A DNA stretch of 64,000 bases from Paracoccus onchidii (GTDB lineage Bacteria > Pseudomonadota > Alphaproteobacteria > Rhodobacterales > Rhodobacteraceae). Location: NCBI RefSeq assembly GCF_028294535.1, contig NZ_JAQBIE010000011.1:62001-126000 (forward strand), read 5' to 3'. The notes below the pieces were generated by a model. That model saw nothing but the letters and a program-made list of their open reading frames with translations, did not search any database and was not told the DNA's origin. The position numbers were made by a program, and so were the translations under genes. Shown here piece by piece: positions 52,574-61,570 of this stretch; within the stretch, counting starts at the first letter, position 1; the number at the start of each line of letters is the position of its first letter.

Positions 52574-54208
52574 ATGTTGCGTATTTCCCAAAGATTTGCC
52601 GTGTCCTTATTTGCCCTGTTGGGGCTGGCCGGCTCTGCCGTGGGGCAGGGGGCGGTTCAAGTCAGTGCGGGCTCGGGCGCGCTTCTCTCGCCCAGGTTGA
52701 ATTTTTCGGCTGCGGAAATGGAGCTGGCGCAGGCCGTGGCAGGGCAGCCTTACCTTGCGGAATTCTATGGCGGCAACGGGTTGAAGCCGGTGTTTCAGGG
52801 TGCCGAGGGGCGCGCATTGCGCGAGGCGTTGCGAAGGGTGGCGGTGGATGCGCCGCAGCATGGTCTGCCCCGGTCCCGCTATCGCCCGACTGCCTTGAAG
52901 ACGACAGAAAACGGTTTGCGCGCAGAGCTGCTTTTTGCCGGTATGCTGGCGCGTTACCTTTCGGACATGACTGGCGGGGCGCTTGATCCGCAATCGGTCT
53001 CGGATCAGAACCATCGCCAGGTCCGTCGACCTGCGATCGGGCCCTTGATGGCGGCGTTCGTGGATGCGGCGTATCCAGTTGCGTTTCTGCGCCAGCAAGC
53101 GCCTGCCCATCCTGCCTATACCGCCCTTCAGGATGCGCTTGCGGGTCCGCGGAAATTGACCGTGCCCACACATCTGCCGCCCGCACCCGAGGCGGTTTGG
53201 CGCGTGGGTATGCGCGGCAAAGGGGTGCTTCCCTTGCGTGATCGCTTGGCCAGCATCGGGTTCGGGGCCGAGGTTGCCGATCCGATGCTGTATGATGCCG
53301 CCCTGTCCATAGCGGTTTCGCGCTATCAGGGGGCGGTCGGTCTGTCAGCGGATGGGATCGCCGGGCCGAATACGATTCGCTATCTGAATGGCGACATTGA
53401 CGCGACGACAGATTGGCGGAGCCGCAAGATCGTCGCCGCGCTTGAACGTATGCGCTGGTTGGGCGGTGAAGATCTGGAGGCGCGGCATGTCTGGGTGAAT
53501 ATCCCCGAATATTCGGCGCGGATCGTTGATGGCGGTGCCGAGGTTTTCAATACGCGGGTCGTCGTGGGCAAGGCCGAGGCCAGACTTCAGACGCCAGAGT
53601 TTTCGGACAGTATGGAATATGTGGTTGTCAATCCGCGCTGGAACGTGCCGCGCTCGATCACCGTGCGTGAATACTTGCCGCGCCTCAAGGCCAACCGCCA
53701 TGCGCTGTCCCATCTGGATGTGGTCGATGGCAGGGGCGGGGTGGTTGCGCGCGGCAGCATCGATTTCGGCCGCTACACGGCCGCCAGCTTTCCTTACCGA
53801 ATGCGACAGAAACCGGGGCCGAGCAATGCGCTTGGTCTGGTCAAGTTCATCTTTCCAAACCGTTGGAATATCTATCTGCACGACACGCCAAGCAAGCATC
53901 TGTTTGGCAATCGCACCCGCGCCTATTCGCATGGATGCGTGAGGGTCGGAGACCCTTTCGACCTGGCCCGGGCATTGCTGTCGCGGCAAAGCAGCGATCC
54001 GGCGGCCTTGTTCCAGCGCGCGTTGGATAGCGACAGGGAAAGGTGGTTGAAACTGACGCCCGAGGTGCCGGTGCATCTGGTCTATTTCACCGCCTATCCT
54101 GACAAGTCCGGCCGGATCCGCTATTTTGAGGATGTCTATGGGCGTGATGACGCTATCCTGCGCGGATTGGACGCCATCGCACTGGATTCGGCGGGCGAAA
54201 GCGAATAA
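52574..54208 (+). CDS. L,D-transpeptidase, YcbB (LdtD) type
   Basis: A 544-residue exported enzyme. Signal peptide residues 1-25, an N-terminal scaffold domain ([20 protein letters not shown]), a peptidoglycan-binding domain ([24 protein letters not shown], in part, about residues 235-275) and a YkuD catalytic domain with the motif [16 protein letters not shown], catalytic Cys455. It makes 3-3 cross-links or attaches proteins to peptidoglycan. ATG at 52574 has GAGG at a good distance. It leads an apparent operon of four with an LpxD paralogue, an ACP and a ketoacyl synthase; gap to the next gene is 23 bases. Confidence 0.92.
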   Translation: MLRISQRFAVSLFALLGLAGSAVGQGAVQVSAGSGALLSPRLNFSAAEMELAQAVAGQPYLAEFYGGNGLKPVFQGAEGRALREALRRVAVDAPQHGLPRSRYRPTALKTTENGLRAELLFAGMLARYLSDMTGGALDPQSVSDQNHRQVRRPAIGPLMAAFVDAAYPVAFLRQQAPAHPAYTALQDALAGPRKLTVPTHLPPAPEAVWRVGMRGKGVLPLRDRLASIGFGAEVADPMLYDAALSIAVSRYQGAVGLSADGIAGPNTIRYLNGDIDATTDWRSRKIVAALERMRWLGGEDLEARHVWVNIPEYSARIVDGGAEVFNTRVVVGKAEARLQTPEFSDSMEYVVVNPRWNVPRSITVREYLPRLKANRHALSHLDVVDGRGGVVARGSIDFGRYTAASFPYRMRQKPGPSNALGLVKFIFPNRWNIYLHDTPSKHLFGNRTRAYSHGCVRVGDPFDLARALLSRQSSDPAALFQRALDSDRERWLKLTPEVPVHLVYFTAYPDKSGRIRYFEDVYGRDDAILRGLDAIALDSAGESE

Positions 54209-54231
54209 GTCGGCACTTGAAAGAGGGTGCG

Positions 54232-55335
54232 ATGAAATCAGTAAATATCGGTGAGTTGGCGCGAGCGCTGGATGCGCGCAGCTGGGGGGATCTGACCCTG
54301 CCTGTGACTGGCGCGGCAGAGCCCGCCTCGACTGGTCCCGTGGGGCCCGAAGGCGGTATGATTGCGATGGCCATGTCGCCAAAATATGCCGACGCTCTGC
54401 AACCCGGAAGTATGGCGATCCTCGCCGAAGGAATGGACCCAGAGGTATATGGGTTGAAGGCGGCGATATTCGCGCCTCGTCCGCGCTTGCTGATGGCGGG
54501 GCTGACGCGGGCTTTTGATCCCGGGCTCGATATCGCGCCGGGCATTCACCCCAGCGCGATCGTCGACCCTTCTGCACGGATCGGTGAGGGGGTTGCGATT
54601 GCGCCCCTGGCCGTGATCGGCGCGAATGTGCGGATCGGAGCAGGGTCCCGGATCGCGGCCCATGTCTCGATCGGACGGGATTCCGTTCTGGGCGAGAACT
54701 GTGTCATCCATCCGGGCGCAAGGATCGCGCATGGCGTCAAGGCCGGTGACAGGCTGATCATGCAGCCGGGGTCGTCGATTGGTGGGGACGGGTTTTCCTT
54801 TGTCACCCCCGAGGAATCGGGGATCGAGGAAATCCGGCGCACCCTTGGCCCCCGTGCCGATATTCACGCCCAACACTGGACGCGCATCCATTCGCTGGGT
54901 GGTGTCGAATTGGGTGATGATATCGAACTGGGCGCCAACTCGACCATTGATCGCGGCACCATTCGCGCCACCCGAATCGGGTCGGGAACCAAGATCGACA
55001 ATCTCGTCCAGATCGGCCACAACGTCGAGATCGGCACGGATTGTCTGCTCTGTGGCCTGGTCGGTGTCGCGGGATCGTCGCGTATCGGCGATCGGGTGGT
55101 TCTGGCCGGACAGGTCGGGGTTTCGGACAATATCGTCATTGGCGACGACGTGATCGCCGGTGGCGCAACCAAGATCTTCAGCAGGGTGCCCGCGGGGCGG
55201 GTCATTCTGGGCCATCCGGCCGTGAAGATGGAAACGCAGATGGAAATTCAGAAAGCGATGCGTCGCTTGCCACGTTTTGCACAACAGCTCGCCAAGCTTC
55301 AGGAAACTGTTACACGCCTGTTGGAAAAGGGCTGA
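54232..55335 (+). CDS. LpxD-like N-acyltransferase (left-handed beta helix)
   Basis: A 367-residue hexapeptide-repeat acyltransferase of the LpxD group. An N-terminal sugar-nucleotide-binding-like domain of about 100 residues precedes many [LIV]GxxxxI repeats ([20 protein letters not shown] and onwards) and a C-terminal helix that would carry the ACP contact. His263 in [11 protein letters not shown] is at the position of the E. coli catalytic His239. The second histidine (E. coli His276) aligns by my counting with Asn300 in GVSDN, a deviation from typical LpxD. It is not in the usual bamA-fabZ-lpxA context and may be a specialised paralogue. Confidence 0.85.
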   Translation: MKSVNIGELARALDARSWGDLTLPVTGAAEPASTGPVGPEGGMIAMAMSPKYADALQPGSMAILAEGMDPEVYGLKAAIFAPRPRLLMAGLTRAFDPGLDIAPGIHPSAIVDPSARIGEGVAIAPLAVIGANVRIGAGSRIAAHVSIGRDSVLGENCVIHPGARIAHGVKAGDRLIMQPGSSIGGDGFSFVTPEESGIEEIRRTLGPRADIHAQHWTRIHSLGGVELGDDIELGANSTIDRGTIRATRIGSGTKIDNLVQIGHNVEIGTDCLLCGLVGVAGSSRIGDRVVLAGQVGVSDNIVIGDDVIAGGATKIFSRVPAGRVILGHPAVKMETQMEIQKAMRRLPRFAQQLAKLQETVTRLLEKG

Positions 55336-55347
55336 ACAGGAGGCCTC

Positions 55348-55614
55348 ATGACCGACACGATCAAATCCAGAATCACAGCCATCATCGCGGAACAGGCGAT
55401 GCTGGAACCCGATCAGGTGACTGACGACGCGACCCCCGAGGATCTGGGCATTGACAGCCTCGGCCTGGTCGAGTCGATTTTCGCATTGGAAGAGGAATTC
55501 GACATCACGATTCCCTTCAATGCCAACGAACCCGAGAAATCCGAGTTTGACATCACGAATATGGGCACGATCATCGCGGCGGTTGAACGCCTGGTGGCGC
55601 AGAAAGCTGCATGA
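55348..55614 (+). CDS. Acyl carrier protein
   Basis: An 88-residue ACP. The phosphopantetheine site is Ser37 in DLGIDSLGLVESIFALEEEF. Compared with the housekeeping AcpP it has a longer loop after helix II (NANEPEKSEFDITNMG) and weaker similarity at the N-terminus, so it is a specialised carrier. It begins 12 bases after the LpxD-like gene with AGGAGG and overlaps the ketoacyl synthase start by four bases (ATGA). Confidence 0.93.
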   Translation: MTDTIKSRITAIIAEQAMLEPDQVTDDATPEDLGIDSLGLVESIFALEEEFDITIPFNANEPEKSEFDITNMGTIIAAVERLVAQKAA

Positions 55615-56948
55615 GTCCCAAGAAGTCAGGTAAGAAGGCCGCCCGAAACGAAGGCGCGGCCGAGAGTACAGCAGCATCGGGATCTGCCAGCGCAGCACCT
55701 GAAATCGTCAAACCCCTTGCCGGCGAAAGCTACAAGGGATTGCGGCGCGTGGTCATCACCGGTGCAGGCACGATCAACGCGCTTGGACATGATGTCGATA
55801 CGACGCTTGGCGCCTTTCGCGAAGGGCGCTGCGGGATCACGCAGCTCAGCTTTCGCGATGTCGAGCGGTTGTCGATCCAGATCGGTGCGCAGGTGCATGA
55901 CTGGCGACCCGAAGATTACTTCAATCGCCAACAGATCCTTCTGTATGACAAGTTCACCCAGTTCACGCTGTTGGCCGCAAAGCAGGCGGTGGCCCAATCG
56001 GGTCTTAGCTTCGTTGGCGCGCTGGGGCTGCGTTCGGGTGTCATTCTGGGGACCGCTGGTGGCGGATTGAACACCTGGGACGAAAACTATCGAGCCGTCT
56101 ATGAAGAGGGGAAGAACCGTGTTCACCCCTTTGTCGTGCCCAAGTTGATGAACAATGCCGCGGCCAGCCACGTGTCGATGGAATTCGGCCTGCGCGGGCC
56201 TGCATTTACCGTTGCGACCGCTTGTTCCAGCTCGAATCACGCGATGGGCCTTGCGTTTCAGATGGTGCGGTCGGGCGCGGCGCAGGTCATGTTGACCGGC
56301 GGTTCGGAAGCGATGCTTTGCTTTGGGGGCGTCAAGGCCTGGGAAGGTTTGCGCGTCATGTCCAAGGATGCGTGCCGACCCTTCAGTGCCAACCGGAACG
56401 GGATGGTGCAGGGTGAAGGGGCGGGGGTCTTTGTATTCGAAGACTATGAATCGGCCCGTGCCCGTGGCGCCGAGATCCTTGCCGAAGTGGTCGGGTTCGC
56501 AATGTCCTCGGATGCGCAGGATATTGTCATGCCATCTGCTCAGGGGGCCGAGCGTGCGATTACCGCCGCCATCGCCGATGCAGGGCTGAATCCCGAGCAG
56601 GTCGGTTATATCAACGCGCATGGCACCGGCACCGCGGCGAATGACAAGACCGAATGCGCCGCCGTGGCGCATGCGTTTGGGCATCACGCCGACAGCCTGA
56701 TGATTTCATCCACCAAGTCGATGCATGGCCATCTGATTGGCGGGACAGGTGCCGTTGAACTTCTGGCCTGTATCATGGCGCTGCGCGACGGGGTGATCGC
56801 CCCGACGATAGGATATCAGGAACCTGATCCGGAATGCGGCCTTGATGTGGTGCCCAACGAAGCGCGGGATGCCAAGGTTGATGCCGTTTTGTCCAATGCG
56901 TTTGCATTCGGGGGGTTGAATGCGGTGATTGCATTGCAACGCGTTTAG
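55611..56948 (+). CDS. Beta-ketoacyl-ACP synthase II-like (FabF family)
   Basis: A 445-residue condensing enzyme. The catalytic triad is Cys205 in TVATACSSSNHAMG and histidines in INAHGTGTAANDKTE and TKSMHGHLIGGTGAVE. The C-terminal NAFAFGGLNAVIAL is typical. The first 40 residues (SPKKSGKKAARNEGAAES...) are a low-complexity Lys/Ala/Ser extension not found in housekeeping FabF. It probably elongates an acyl chain on the neighbouring ACP for delivery to the LpxD-like enzyme. Followed by a bidirectional terminator. Confidence 0.92.
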   Translation: MSPKKSGKKAARNEGAAESTAASGSASAAPEIVKPLAGESYKGLRRVVITGAGTINALGHDVDTTLGAFREGRCGITQLSFRDVERLSIQIGAQVHDWRPEDYFNRQQILLYDKFTQFTLLAAKQAVAQSGLSFVGALGLRSGVILGTAGGGLNTWDENYRAVYEEGKNRVHPFVVPKLMNNAAASHVSMEFGLRGPAFTVATACSSSNHAMGLAFQMVRSGAAQVMLTGGSEAMLCFGGVKAWEGLRVMSKDACRPFSANRNGMVQGEGAGVFVFEDYESARARGAEILAEVVGFAMSSDAQDIVMPSAQGAERAITAAIADAGLNPEQVGYINAHGTGTAANDKTECAAVAHAFGHHADSLMISSTKSMHGHLIGGTGAVELLACIMALRDGVIAPTIGYQEPDPECGLDVVPNEARDAKVDAVLSNAFAFGGLNAVIALQRV

Positions 56949-56972
56949 GCGGCGTCAGAGATGCCCATGTAA

Positions 56973-57000
56973 AAACGGCGCCCGAATTCGGGCGCCGTTT
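56973..57000. terminator. Bidirectional intrinsic terminator
   Basis: A perfect 28-bp palindrome centred on GAATTC, with GGCGCCCG/CGGGCGCC arms and A/T ends giving T runs on both strands, lies between the convergent ketoacyl synthase and IalB-type genes. Confidence 0.85.
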
Positions 57001-57023
57001 CCTTTCCTGAGCGCGTGGGAAGT

Positions 57024-57743
57024 TTAATTCGCCGCAGCGCTGGCCTGATCTGAATATTCCGACAATTCGTTGAACGCCGCCGTGAAGCCCGACAGGGATA
57101 GTTCAAGCTTGACCGGGTTTTCCGGGTTTCCGCCGAACGGCATCAGCGAAAGATTCGCGACATTTCCGCCTTTCAGCGCCGTCAGTTCACCCGCGGTAAA
57201 CCCGACGCGGGCCACACATCCGACCGGCGCACAGAAGCTGAACGGATATTCCTGTGTCTTGCTGCTGTCGATCGAGAACCCCAATCCCTTGATCAGATCG
57301 GTTTCCAGCGGCGCCACGATGGTCGCGCCCGCGGCAACATTGCCATTCTTCAGCGGGATCAGCGTCATTTCAGCGACCGAATTGCCCTCGCCGTCCTGCA
57401 ACAGTTGATACAGTTCGCAAGGATCCTCTCCTTGTGCGGCGCGAATACAGCGCAAGGTCCAGTCGGTATGGGTCGATTTCACGTAATAGCTGCCGACCTG
57501 CGGTTCATCCGATTCCGCGGCGGCTTCACCCTCTGCGGTCGGGGTTTCATCGGTTGCCGTGGTTTCATCCGCTGCGGGGGCCTCTGCTGCGGGGGCTTCG
57601 GCGGGTTGTTCTGCCTCGGTCGCAGCCTGTTCAGCGGGTGCGCTGGTTTCGTCAGAGGCTTCCGGGGTGCTGTCCTGGGCAAACGCCGGCGCCGCAACAA
57701 GAGCCAGCGCTGCCAGCAAAGTCTGCGAGGGTTTGATCGGCAT
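57024..57743 (-). CDS. Invasion-associated locus B (IalB) family protein
   Basis: A 239-residue exported protein. Signal peptide residues 1-22 (ALVAAPAFA), then an acidic Ala/Glu/Pro/Thr-rich linker of about 55 residues, then the IalB domain: THTDWTLRCIR, EDPCELYQLLQDGEGN, SFCAPVGCVARVGF with the paired cysteines of the family, and ANLSLMPF. In Bartonella IalB is linked to invasion; in free-living Rhodobacterales the role is unknown. ATG at 57743 with AAAGGGAA upstream. Confidence 0.88.
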   Translation of the reverse strand: MPIKPSQTLLAALALVAAPAFAQDSTPEASDETSAPAEQAATEAEQPAEAPAAEAPAADETTATDETPTAEGEAAAESDEPQVGSYYVKSTHTDWTLRCIRAAQGEDPCELYQLLQDGEGNSVAEMTLIPLKNGNVAAGATIVAPLETDLIKGLGFSIDSSKTQEYPFSFCAPVGCVARVGFTAGELTALKGGNVANLSLMPFGGNPENPVKLELSLSGFTAAFNELSEYSDQASAAAN

Positions 57744-57777
57744 GTCTATGTCTTCCCTTTGCTCGATAGTCCACGCC

Positions 57778-57806
57778 CGCCTAGCATGTCTGTAGCGCTT
57801 TGTCAG
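57778..57806 (-). promoter_or_regulatory. Candidate promoter of the IalB-type gene
   Basis: Minus strand CTGACA (57801-57806), 17-base spacer, TAGGCG (57778-57783) with an extended TGC before it. 35 bases before the ATG. Confidence 0.35.
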
Positions 57807-57937
57807 TCCACAAGAACCGCGGCGCGCATCAACATGGGTTGAGTGTTGTTGAAACCATGAGATGTCAGGCTTGCGGTTGCGGGCCTGCATTCCCGTTTTC
57901 AGTAGCAGGGCGTGCGCAGAAAGTGGCGCCGGAATTG

Positions 57938-58009
57938 AAAAGGGCCGTGGTTCAACCACGGCCCCGACGCTAAGGCGTCCTCTCCCTGCCGGACGGGCCG
58001 GTCATCATT
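57938..58009 (-). ncRNA. Candidate small RNA of about 72 bases
   Basis: On the minus strand a promoter (TTGACG at 58039-58044, 17-base spacer, TAGCGT at 58016-58021) predicts a start near 58009. The transcript would contain the hairpin GACGC-CTTA-GCGTC and end in a strong intrinsic terminator (stem 57942-57950 with 57956-57964, then TTTT at 57938-57941). No open frame or ribosome site fits. The ends are inferred by eye; the family is not recognised. Confidence 0.5.
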
Positions 58010-58015
58010 GCCTGC

Positions 58016-58044
58016 ACGCTAGTCGCGCAACCGTGATCCGTCAA
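58016..58044 (-). promoter_or_regulatory. Promoter of the candidate small RNA
   Basis: TTGACG (58039-58044) and TAGCGT (58016-58021) with an optimal 17-base spacer on the minus strand, not followed by any protein gene before a terminator. Confidence 0.45.
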
Positions 58045-58070
58045 CAGCCTATACAGATAGGTTCAATCAC

Positions 58071-58096
58071 AAAAAAGCCGCGCCCGGGGGCGCGGC
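58071..58096 (-). terminator. Intrinsic terminator upstream of the HerA-like gene (minus strand)
   Basis: GCCGCGCC and GGCGCGGC arms (58077-58096) followed by TTTTTT on the minus strand. No protein gene ends here; it would close a second short minus-strand RNA that starts within 58100-58230 and carries CCTTCCTCCC ahead of the stem. A clear promoter for that RNA was not found. Confidence 0.6.
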
Positions 58097-58233
58097 AGTC
58101 CAACAGGGAGGAAGGTCCGGACCGGACGAGGGTACCGGACAGTTCCCATACTGGCACATGGCGGTTAATTTTGTATTGTCGCAGCGTGCGTTGGGGCGCA
58201 ACAGGGTGGAAGATGCAGCAGGAGGCGGCGCGA

Positions 58234-59799
58234 ATGACGAATGTGCTGAATGAACAGGCGGGCACGATTTTCGTTGGCGGGGGTGGAAAGAATTACGGTG
58301 ATCCACAATCACTGTTGCTGAAATACGCAAACCGTCACGGCATGATCGCCGGGGCGACCGGAACCGGAAAGACGGTTACCTTGCAGACCCTCGCAGAAAG
58401 CCTTTCGCTGGCGGGCGTGCCGGTGTTCTTGTCTGACGTCAAAGGGGATCTTGCGGGCCTGTCACGCGCCGGGTCCGAGCAGGGAAAGCTGCATGATGCC
58501 TTTGTTAAACGCGCGGATCAAATCGGATTGACGCTGGATTATCAGGCATTTCCAGTTACGTTCTGGGATGTCTGGGGCGAGCAGGGTCACCCCGTGCGCA
58601 CCACGCCCGCCGAGATGGGGCCGCTGCTTTTGTCGCGGTTGCTGGGGCTGACCGATGCGCAGGAAGGCGTGATGAATATCGCATTCCGCGTGGCCGACGA
58701 GCAGGGATTGGCCCTGCTGGATCTGGATGACTTGCAGGCCATGCTGGTTTGGGTTGGCCAGAACGCCAAGGAATTGTCGCTGGAATACGGGAATATCAGC
58801 ACCGCGAGTGTCGGGGCAATCCAGCGCGCATTTCTGGTGTTGGAAAATCAGGGCGGCAATCACCTGTTCGGAGAGCCGGCACTGGATCTGGCGGATATGC
58901 TGACGACCGACAAGGATGGTCGAGGTACGGTCAACATTCTGGCCGCGGATCGCCTGATGCATTCGCCGCGGCTATACGCGACCTTCCTGTTGTGGCTGTT
59001 GTCAGAGCTGTTTGAACAGCTGCCCGAGGTCGGCGATCCAGAGCGGCCCAAGATTGCCTTCTTCTTCGATGAAAGCCACTTGTTGTTCGACGATGCGCCC
59101 AAGGCGCTGATCGACAAGGTGGAACAGGTCGCCAGATTGATTCGATCCAAAGGTGTCAGCGTCTGGTTCATCAGCCAGAATCCTGCGGATATTCCCGAGG
59201 ATATTCTGGGGCAGCTGGGAAATCGGGTGCAGCATGCGTTGCGTGCGTTTACCGCCAAGGATCAGAAGGCGCTGCGTCTGGCGGCGGAAAATTATCGCAC
59301 CAATCCCGAATTCGATATTGCCCAGGCAATCCAGAGCGTGGGGACGGGCGAGGCCGTGACATCGCTGTTGGAACACAAAGGCGTGCCCGGTATCGCACAG
59401 CGTTGCCTTGTGCGCCCCCCCTTCAGCCGCTTGGGGCCGATCGATGAAACCGAGCGGGCACAGACAGTCGATGGATCCCCGCTGCGCGCCAAATACTCAG
59501 AACGGCTGGAACGAGAATCAGCCAAGGAAATTCTGACCTCTCGCGCCGAGGCGGCAGCCAAAGAGCTTGCCCAGAAGGCCTCTACCGCGCCCGAGGATGA
59601 TCTGTTCAACATGGATCGCCCCGAATATCGCAACGCCCGTCGCTATGAACCCACATCCAAACCGAAGACCCGCAGCAGATCTTCTCGCAGCGACAGCGTT
59701 GCCGAGACATTCGCTAAAAGCCTGGCGCGCCAATTGGGCACAAGATCCGGGCAGGCCCTGGTCAGGGGTGTGCTTGGATCATTGTTCCGCGGTCGCTGA
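58234..59799 (+). CDS. HerA-like ATPase (DUF853)
   Basis: A 521-residue P-loop ATPase of the HerA/FtsK group. Walker A is GATGTGKTVTLQTL at about residues 38-51, Walker B IAFFFDESHLLFDDAPK, and further motifs VWFISQNPADIPEDILGQLGNR (in part) and DQKALRLAAENYRTNPEF. The C-terminal 90 residues are Arg/Ser/Lys-rich. This group (DUF853) is widespread and lacks a proven function; DNA processing or export is possible. ATG at 58234 has AGGAGG nine bases upstream; another ATG at 58213 is poorer. Confidence 0.88.
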   Translation: MTNVLNEQAGTIFVGGGGKNYGDPQSLLLKYANRHGMIAGATGTGKTVTLQTLAESLSLAGVPVFLSDVKGDLAGLSRAGSEQGKLHDAFVKRADQIGLTLDYQAFPVTFWDVWGEQGHPVRTTPAEMGPLLLSRLLGLTDAQEGVMNIAFRVADEQGLALLDLDDLQAMLVWVGQNAKELSLEYGNISTASVGAIQRAFLVLENQGGNHLFGEPALDLADMLTTDKDGRGTVNILAADRLMHSPRLYATFLLWLLSELFEQLPEVGDPERPKIAFFFDESHLLFDDAPKALIDKVEQVARLIRSKGVSVWFISQNPADIPEDILGQLGNRVQHALRAFTAKDQKALRLAAENYRTNPEFDIAQAIQSVGTGEAVTSLLEHKGVPGIAQRCLVRPPFSRLGPIDETERAQTVDGSPLRAKYSERLERESAKEILTSRAEAAAKELAQKASTAPEDDLFNMDRPEYRNARRYEPTSKPKTRSRSSRSDSVAETFAKSLARQLGTRSGQALVRGVLGSLFRGR

Positions 59800-60160
59800 T
59801 TGCGGTAAGGGCGGGTGCCGGAATTTCGCCGCGTGCGGTATCTGCCTTGGGGTCGGCCTGTCCGCTGACCTCTCGCATTTCGGCCAGGATAGCGATCATC
59901 AACAGGACGTGGCGATGCATGTCATAGTCGGATGCCTTTTCAAGGCGCCGCTCATTCATGACGGCTTCCATCGCGCGCAGGCGGGGAAGGGTCTGGCCAA
60001 TAGCCGGACAACCGTCGCGGCGTAGCAGGCGGGCCAGGTCGCGGTTGCGTTTCCAGCTTGCCTGGCCCGCGCGGGCGGCGCGGATCAATGTCGCTGGCCG
60101 ACGAAGTGCCGGCTGAGAAGAATGCTGGCGCAGAACGATGACGTTGCCGGTCGTGGACAT
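59762..60160 (-). CDS. DUF6477-like protein
   Basis: A 132-residue protein with a basic N-terminal part (RRPATLIRAARAGQASWKRNRDLARLL, in part) and a helical RAMEAVMNERRLEKASDYDMHRHV segment ending in LLMIAILAEMREV. This matches what I know as DUF6477, limited to Rhodobacterales, function unknown. ATG at 60160 has AAGGAG upstream. The 3' end overlaps the HerA-like gene by 38 bases. Confidence 0.68.
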   Translation of the reverse strand: MSTTGNVIVLRQHSSQPALRRPATLIRAARAGQASWKRNRDLARLLRRDGCPAIGQTLPRLRAMEAVMNERRLEKASDYDMHRHVLLMIAILAEMREVSGQADPKADTARGEIPAPALTAISDRGTMIQAHP

Positions 60161-60372
60161 GGGAGACTCCTTGATGCGTGTCCCAGTCAGCTTCACACAA
60201 CCTTAACGTGTGTTGCCAAGTCATTGATTGGACCGTTCGCTGCAGCAATGAATCTTTAAAGTTTGTTAGGGAATGTTGCCACTATGTGCAGAAAGTTACC
60301 TGCGCATTAACCAGAGTGATGCAACCCAGGGTGGCAAACTTCTTGCTGTCCGAGGATGACAAAGGACCTGAC

Positions 60373-61509
60373 ATGACCGTATTCACCGGTGATTTCACCA
60401 TCGAGGCGGGCGGCGCCGACCACCGATCCGAGATCGCCAGCGTGACCGCGACACGAACCGACCTTCCGGAAGATGCCCGATTGTATCTGCGCCATGTCGA
60501 GGACGGTGTGACCATCCGTGCGTTGGCCCGCGAGGCGGGCTGCCACGCTTCGACCATATTGCGTCGTATTCGCCGGTTCGAGGCGCGCCGCGATGATCCC
60601 TTGATCGACCGGGCCTTGTCGCCCGAACGTAAACCTTCGGCGAATGATGATGCCACAACCTTGCGGATCCTGCGTCGTCTGGCCGAGCCAGGTGCGGTTC
60701 TTGCCTCTGCCGAAGGGATGGACAAGGCAATCGTGAGCCGGAACGATATCAGGACTGCTGTGCTTGAACGCGATCTTGCGGAAATGATGGCGCTGCGCGG
60801 TTGGGTGGCCATGATTTCGAATGGGGGGCGTATCCAGCGCTATGCGATTGCCCCTGCCGGGCGCGAAGCCTTGCGCGCTTTGTTGTCGCGTTCGGGCATG
60901 GGGGCTGCCGTGCCCGGACCGGGTGATTTTTCAAACGCAACGCCTGTCGACTTGCCTTCGGCGCAAGGCGATGTGACCGGGGGGAACGCAACCGATCATG
61001 CAGAGCAGCATCGGGTGTGGGAAGAGCGGAAGATTCAGGATCCTGAAGACGGCAAGCGGCGCACGGCTCGTGTGAATATTGCCGAAAGCCCCTTGTTGCT
61101 GTTGGCGCGGCGGCGCGATCGGGATGGAAAGCCGTTTCTTTCGGCAGGGATGGTCACCGCAGGTGAGAGGTTGCGCGAAGACTTCGAATTGGCCCAGATG
61201 GGGCCGCGGGTGACACAGAACTGGACCGGGTTCCTGACTGCGGGCATCGACCGGTCCTTCAACGGTGGCGGGTATCGCGGCGGTTCCGAAAGTGCACGTG
61301 ATCGCGTTGCGACCGCGTTGCGCGAACTGGGGCCCGGAATGGGCGATGTCGTCCTGAGGGTGTGCTGCTATCTCGAGGGTATCGAGATGACCGAACGACG
61401 CCTTGGCTGGTCGGCAAGATCCGGCAAGATCGTGCTGCGGCTGGCGCTGATGCGTCTTGAACGCCATTACGAAGAGGTTTACGGCGGCGGTTCGCGATTG
61501 ATCGGCTGA
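60373..61509 (+). CDS. DUF6456 helix-turn-helix protein
   Basis: A 378-residue protein. A helix-turn-helix at about residues 45-70 (VTIRALAREAGCHASTILRRIRRFE) is followed by a second winged-helix-like region and a conserved helical C-terminal domain (about 230-378) with ESPLLLLARRRDRDGKPFLS and VLRVCCYLEGIEMTERRLGW, the part I assign to DUF6456. It is probably a DNA-binding regulator. ATG at 60373 has AAAGGA. Divergent from the DUF6477 gene across 212 bases. Confidence 0.75.
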   Translation: MTVFTGDFTIEAGGADHRSEIASVTATRTDLPEDARLYLRHVEDGVTIRALAREAGCHASTILRRIRRFEARRDDPLIDRALSPERKPSANDDATTLRILRRLAEPGAVLASAEGMDKAIVSRNDIRTAVLERDLAEMMALRGWVAMISNGGRIQRYAIAPAGREALRALLSRSGMGAAVPGPGDFSNATPVDLPSAQGDVTGGNATDHAEQHRVWEERKIQDPEDGKRRTARVNIAESPLLLLARRRDRDGKPFLSAGMVTAGERLREDFELAQMGPRVTQNWTGFLTAGIDRSFNGGGYRGGSESARDRVATALRELGPGMGDVVLRVCCYLEGIEMTERRLGWSARSGKIVLRLALMRLERHYEEVYGGGSRLIG

Positions 61510-61570
61510 GTGAATATTCAGGCTCATAAGGCAGTTGCGGCGTTTCCCGATGATCCGATAGTGTGCGCTT

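Larger units (their letters stand above)
57744..58233. other. 490-base gap with small-RNA signals
   Basis: No protein gene is supported between the IalB-type gene (minus) and the HerA-like gene (plus). The gap holds two intrinsic terminators pointing to the minus strand (58071-58096 and 57938-57964), a promoter for the second (58016-58044), and a promoter candidate for the IalB-type gene (57778-57806). Confidence 0.6.

Noticed and set aside
54238-55698. A 486-codon open frame on the minus strand
   Set aside because: Antisense to the LpxD-like gene and the ACP gene; Asp/Arg-rich shadow of the hexapeptide repeats.
58097-58140. GGGAGGAAGGTCCGGACC resembling the P4 region of RNase P RNA
   Set aside because: RNase P RNA needs about 400 bases with further conserved regions; only about 150 bases are available before the HerA-like gene and the other motifs are absent.
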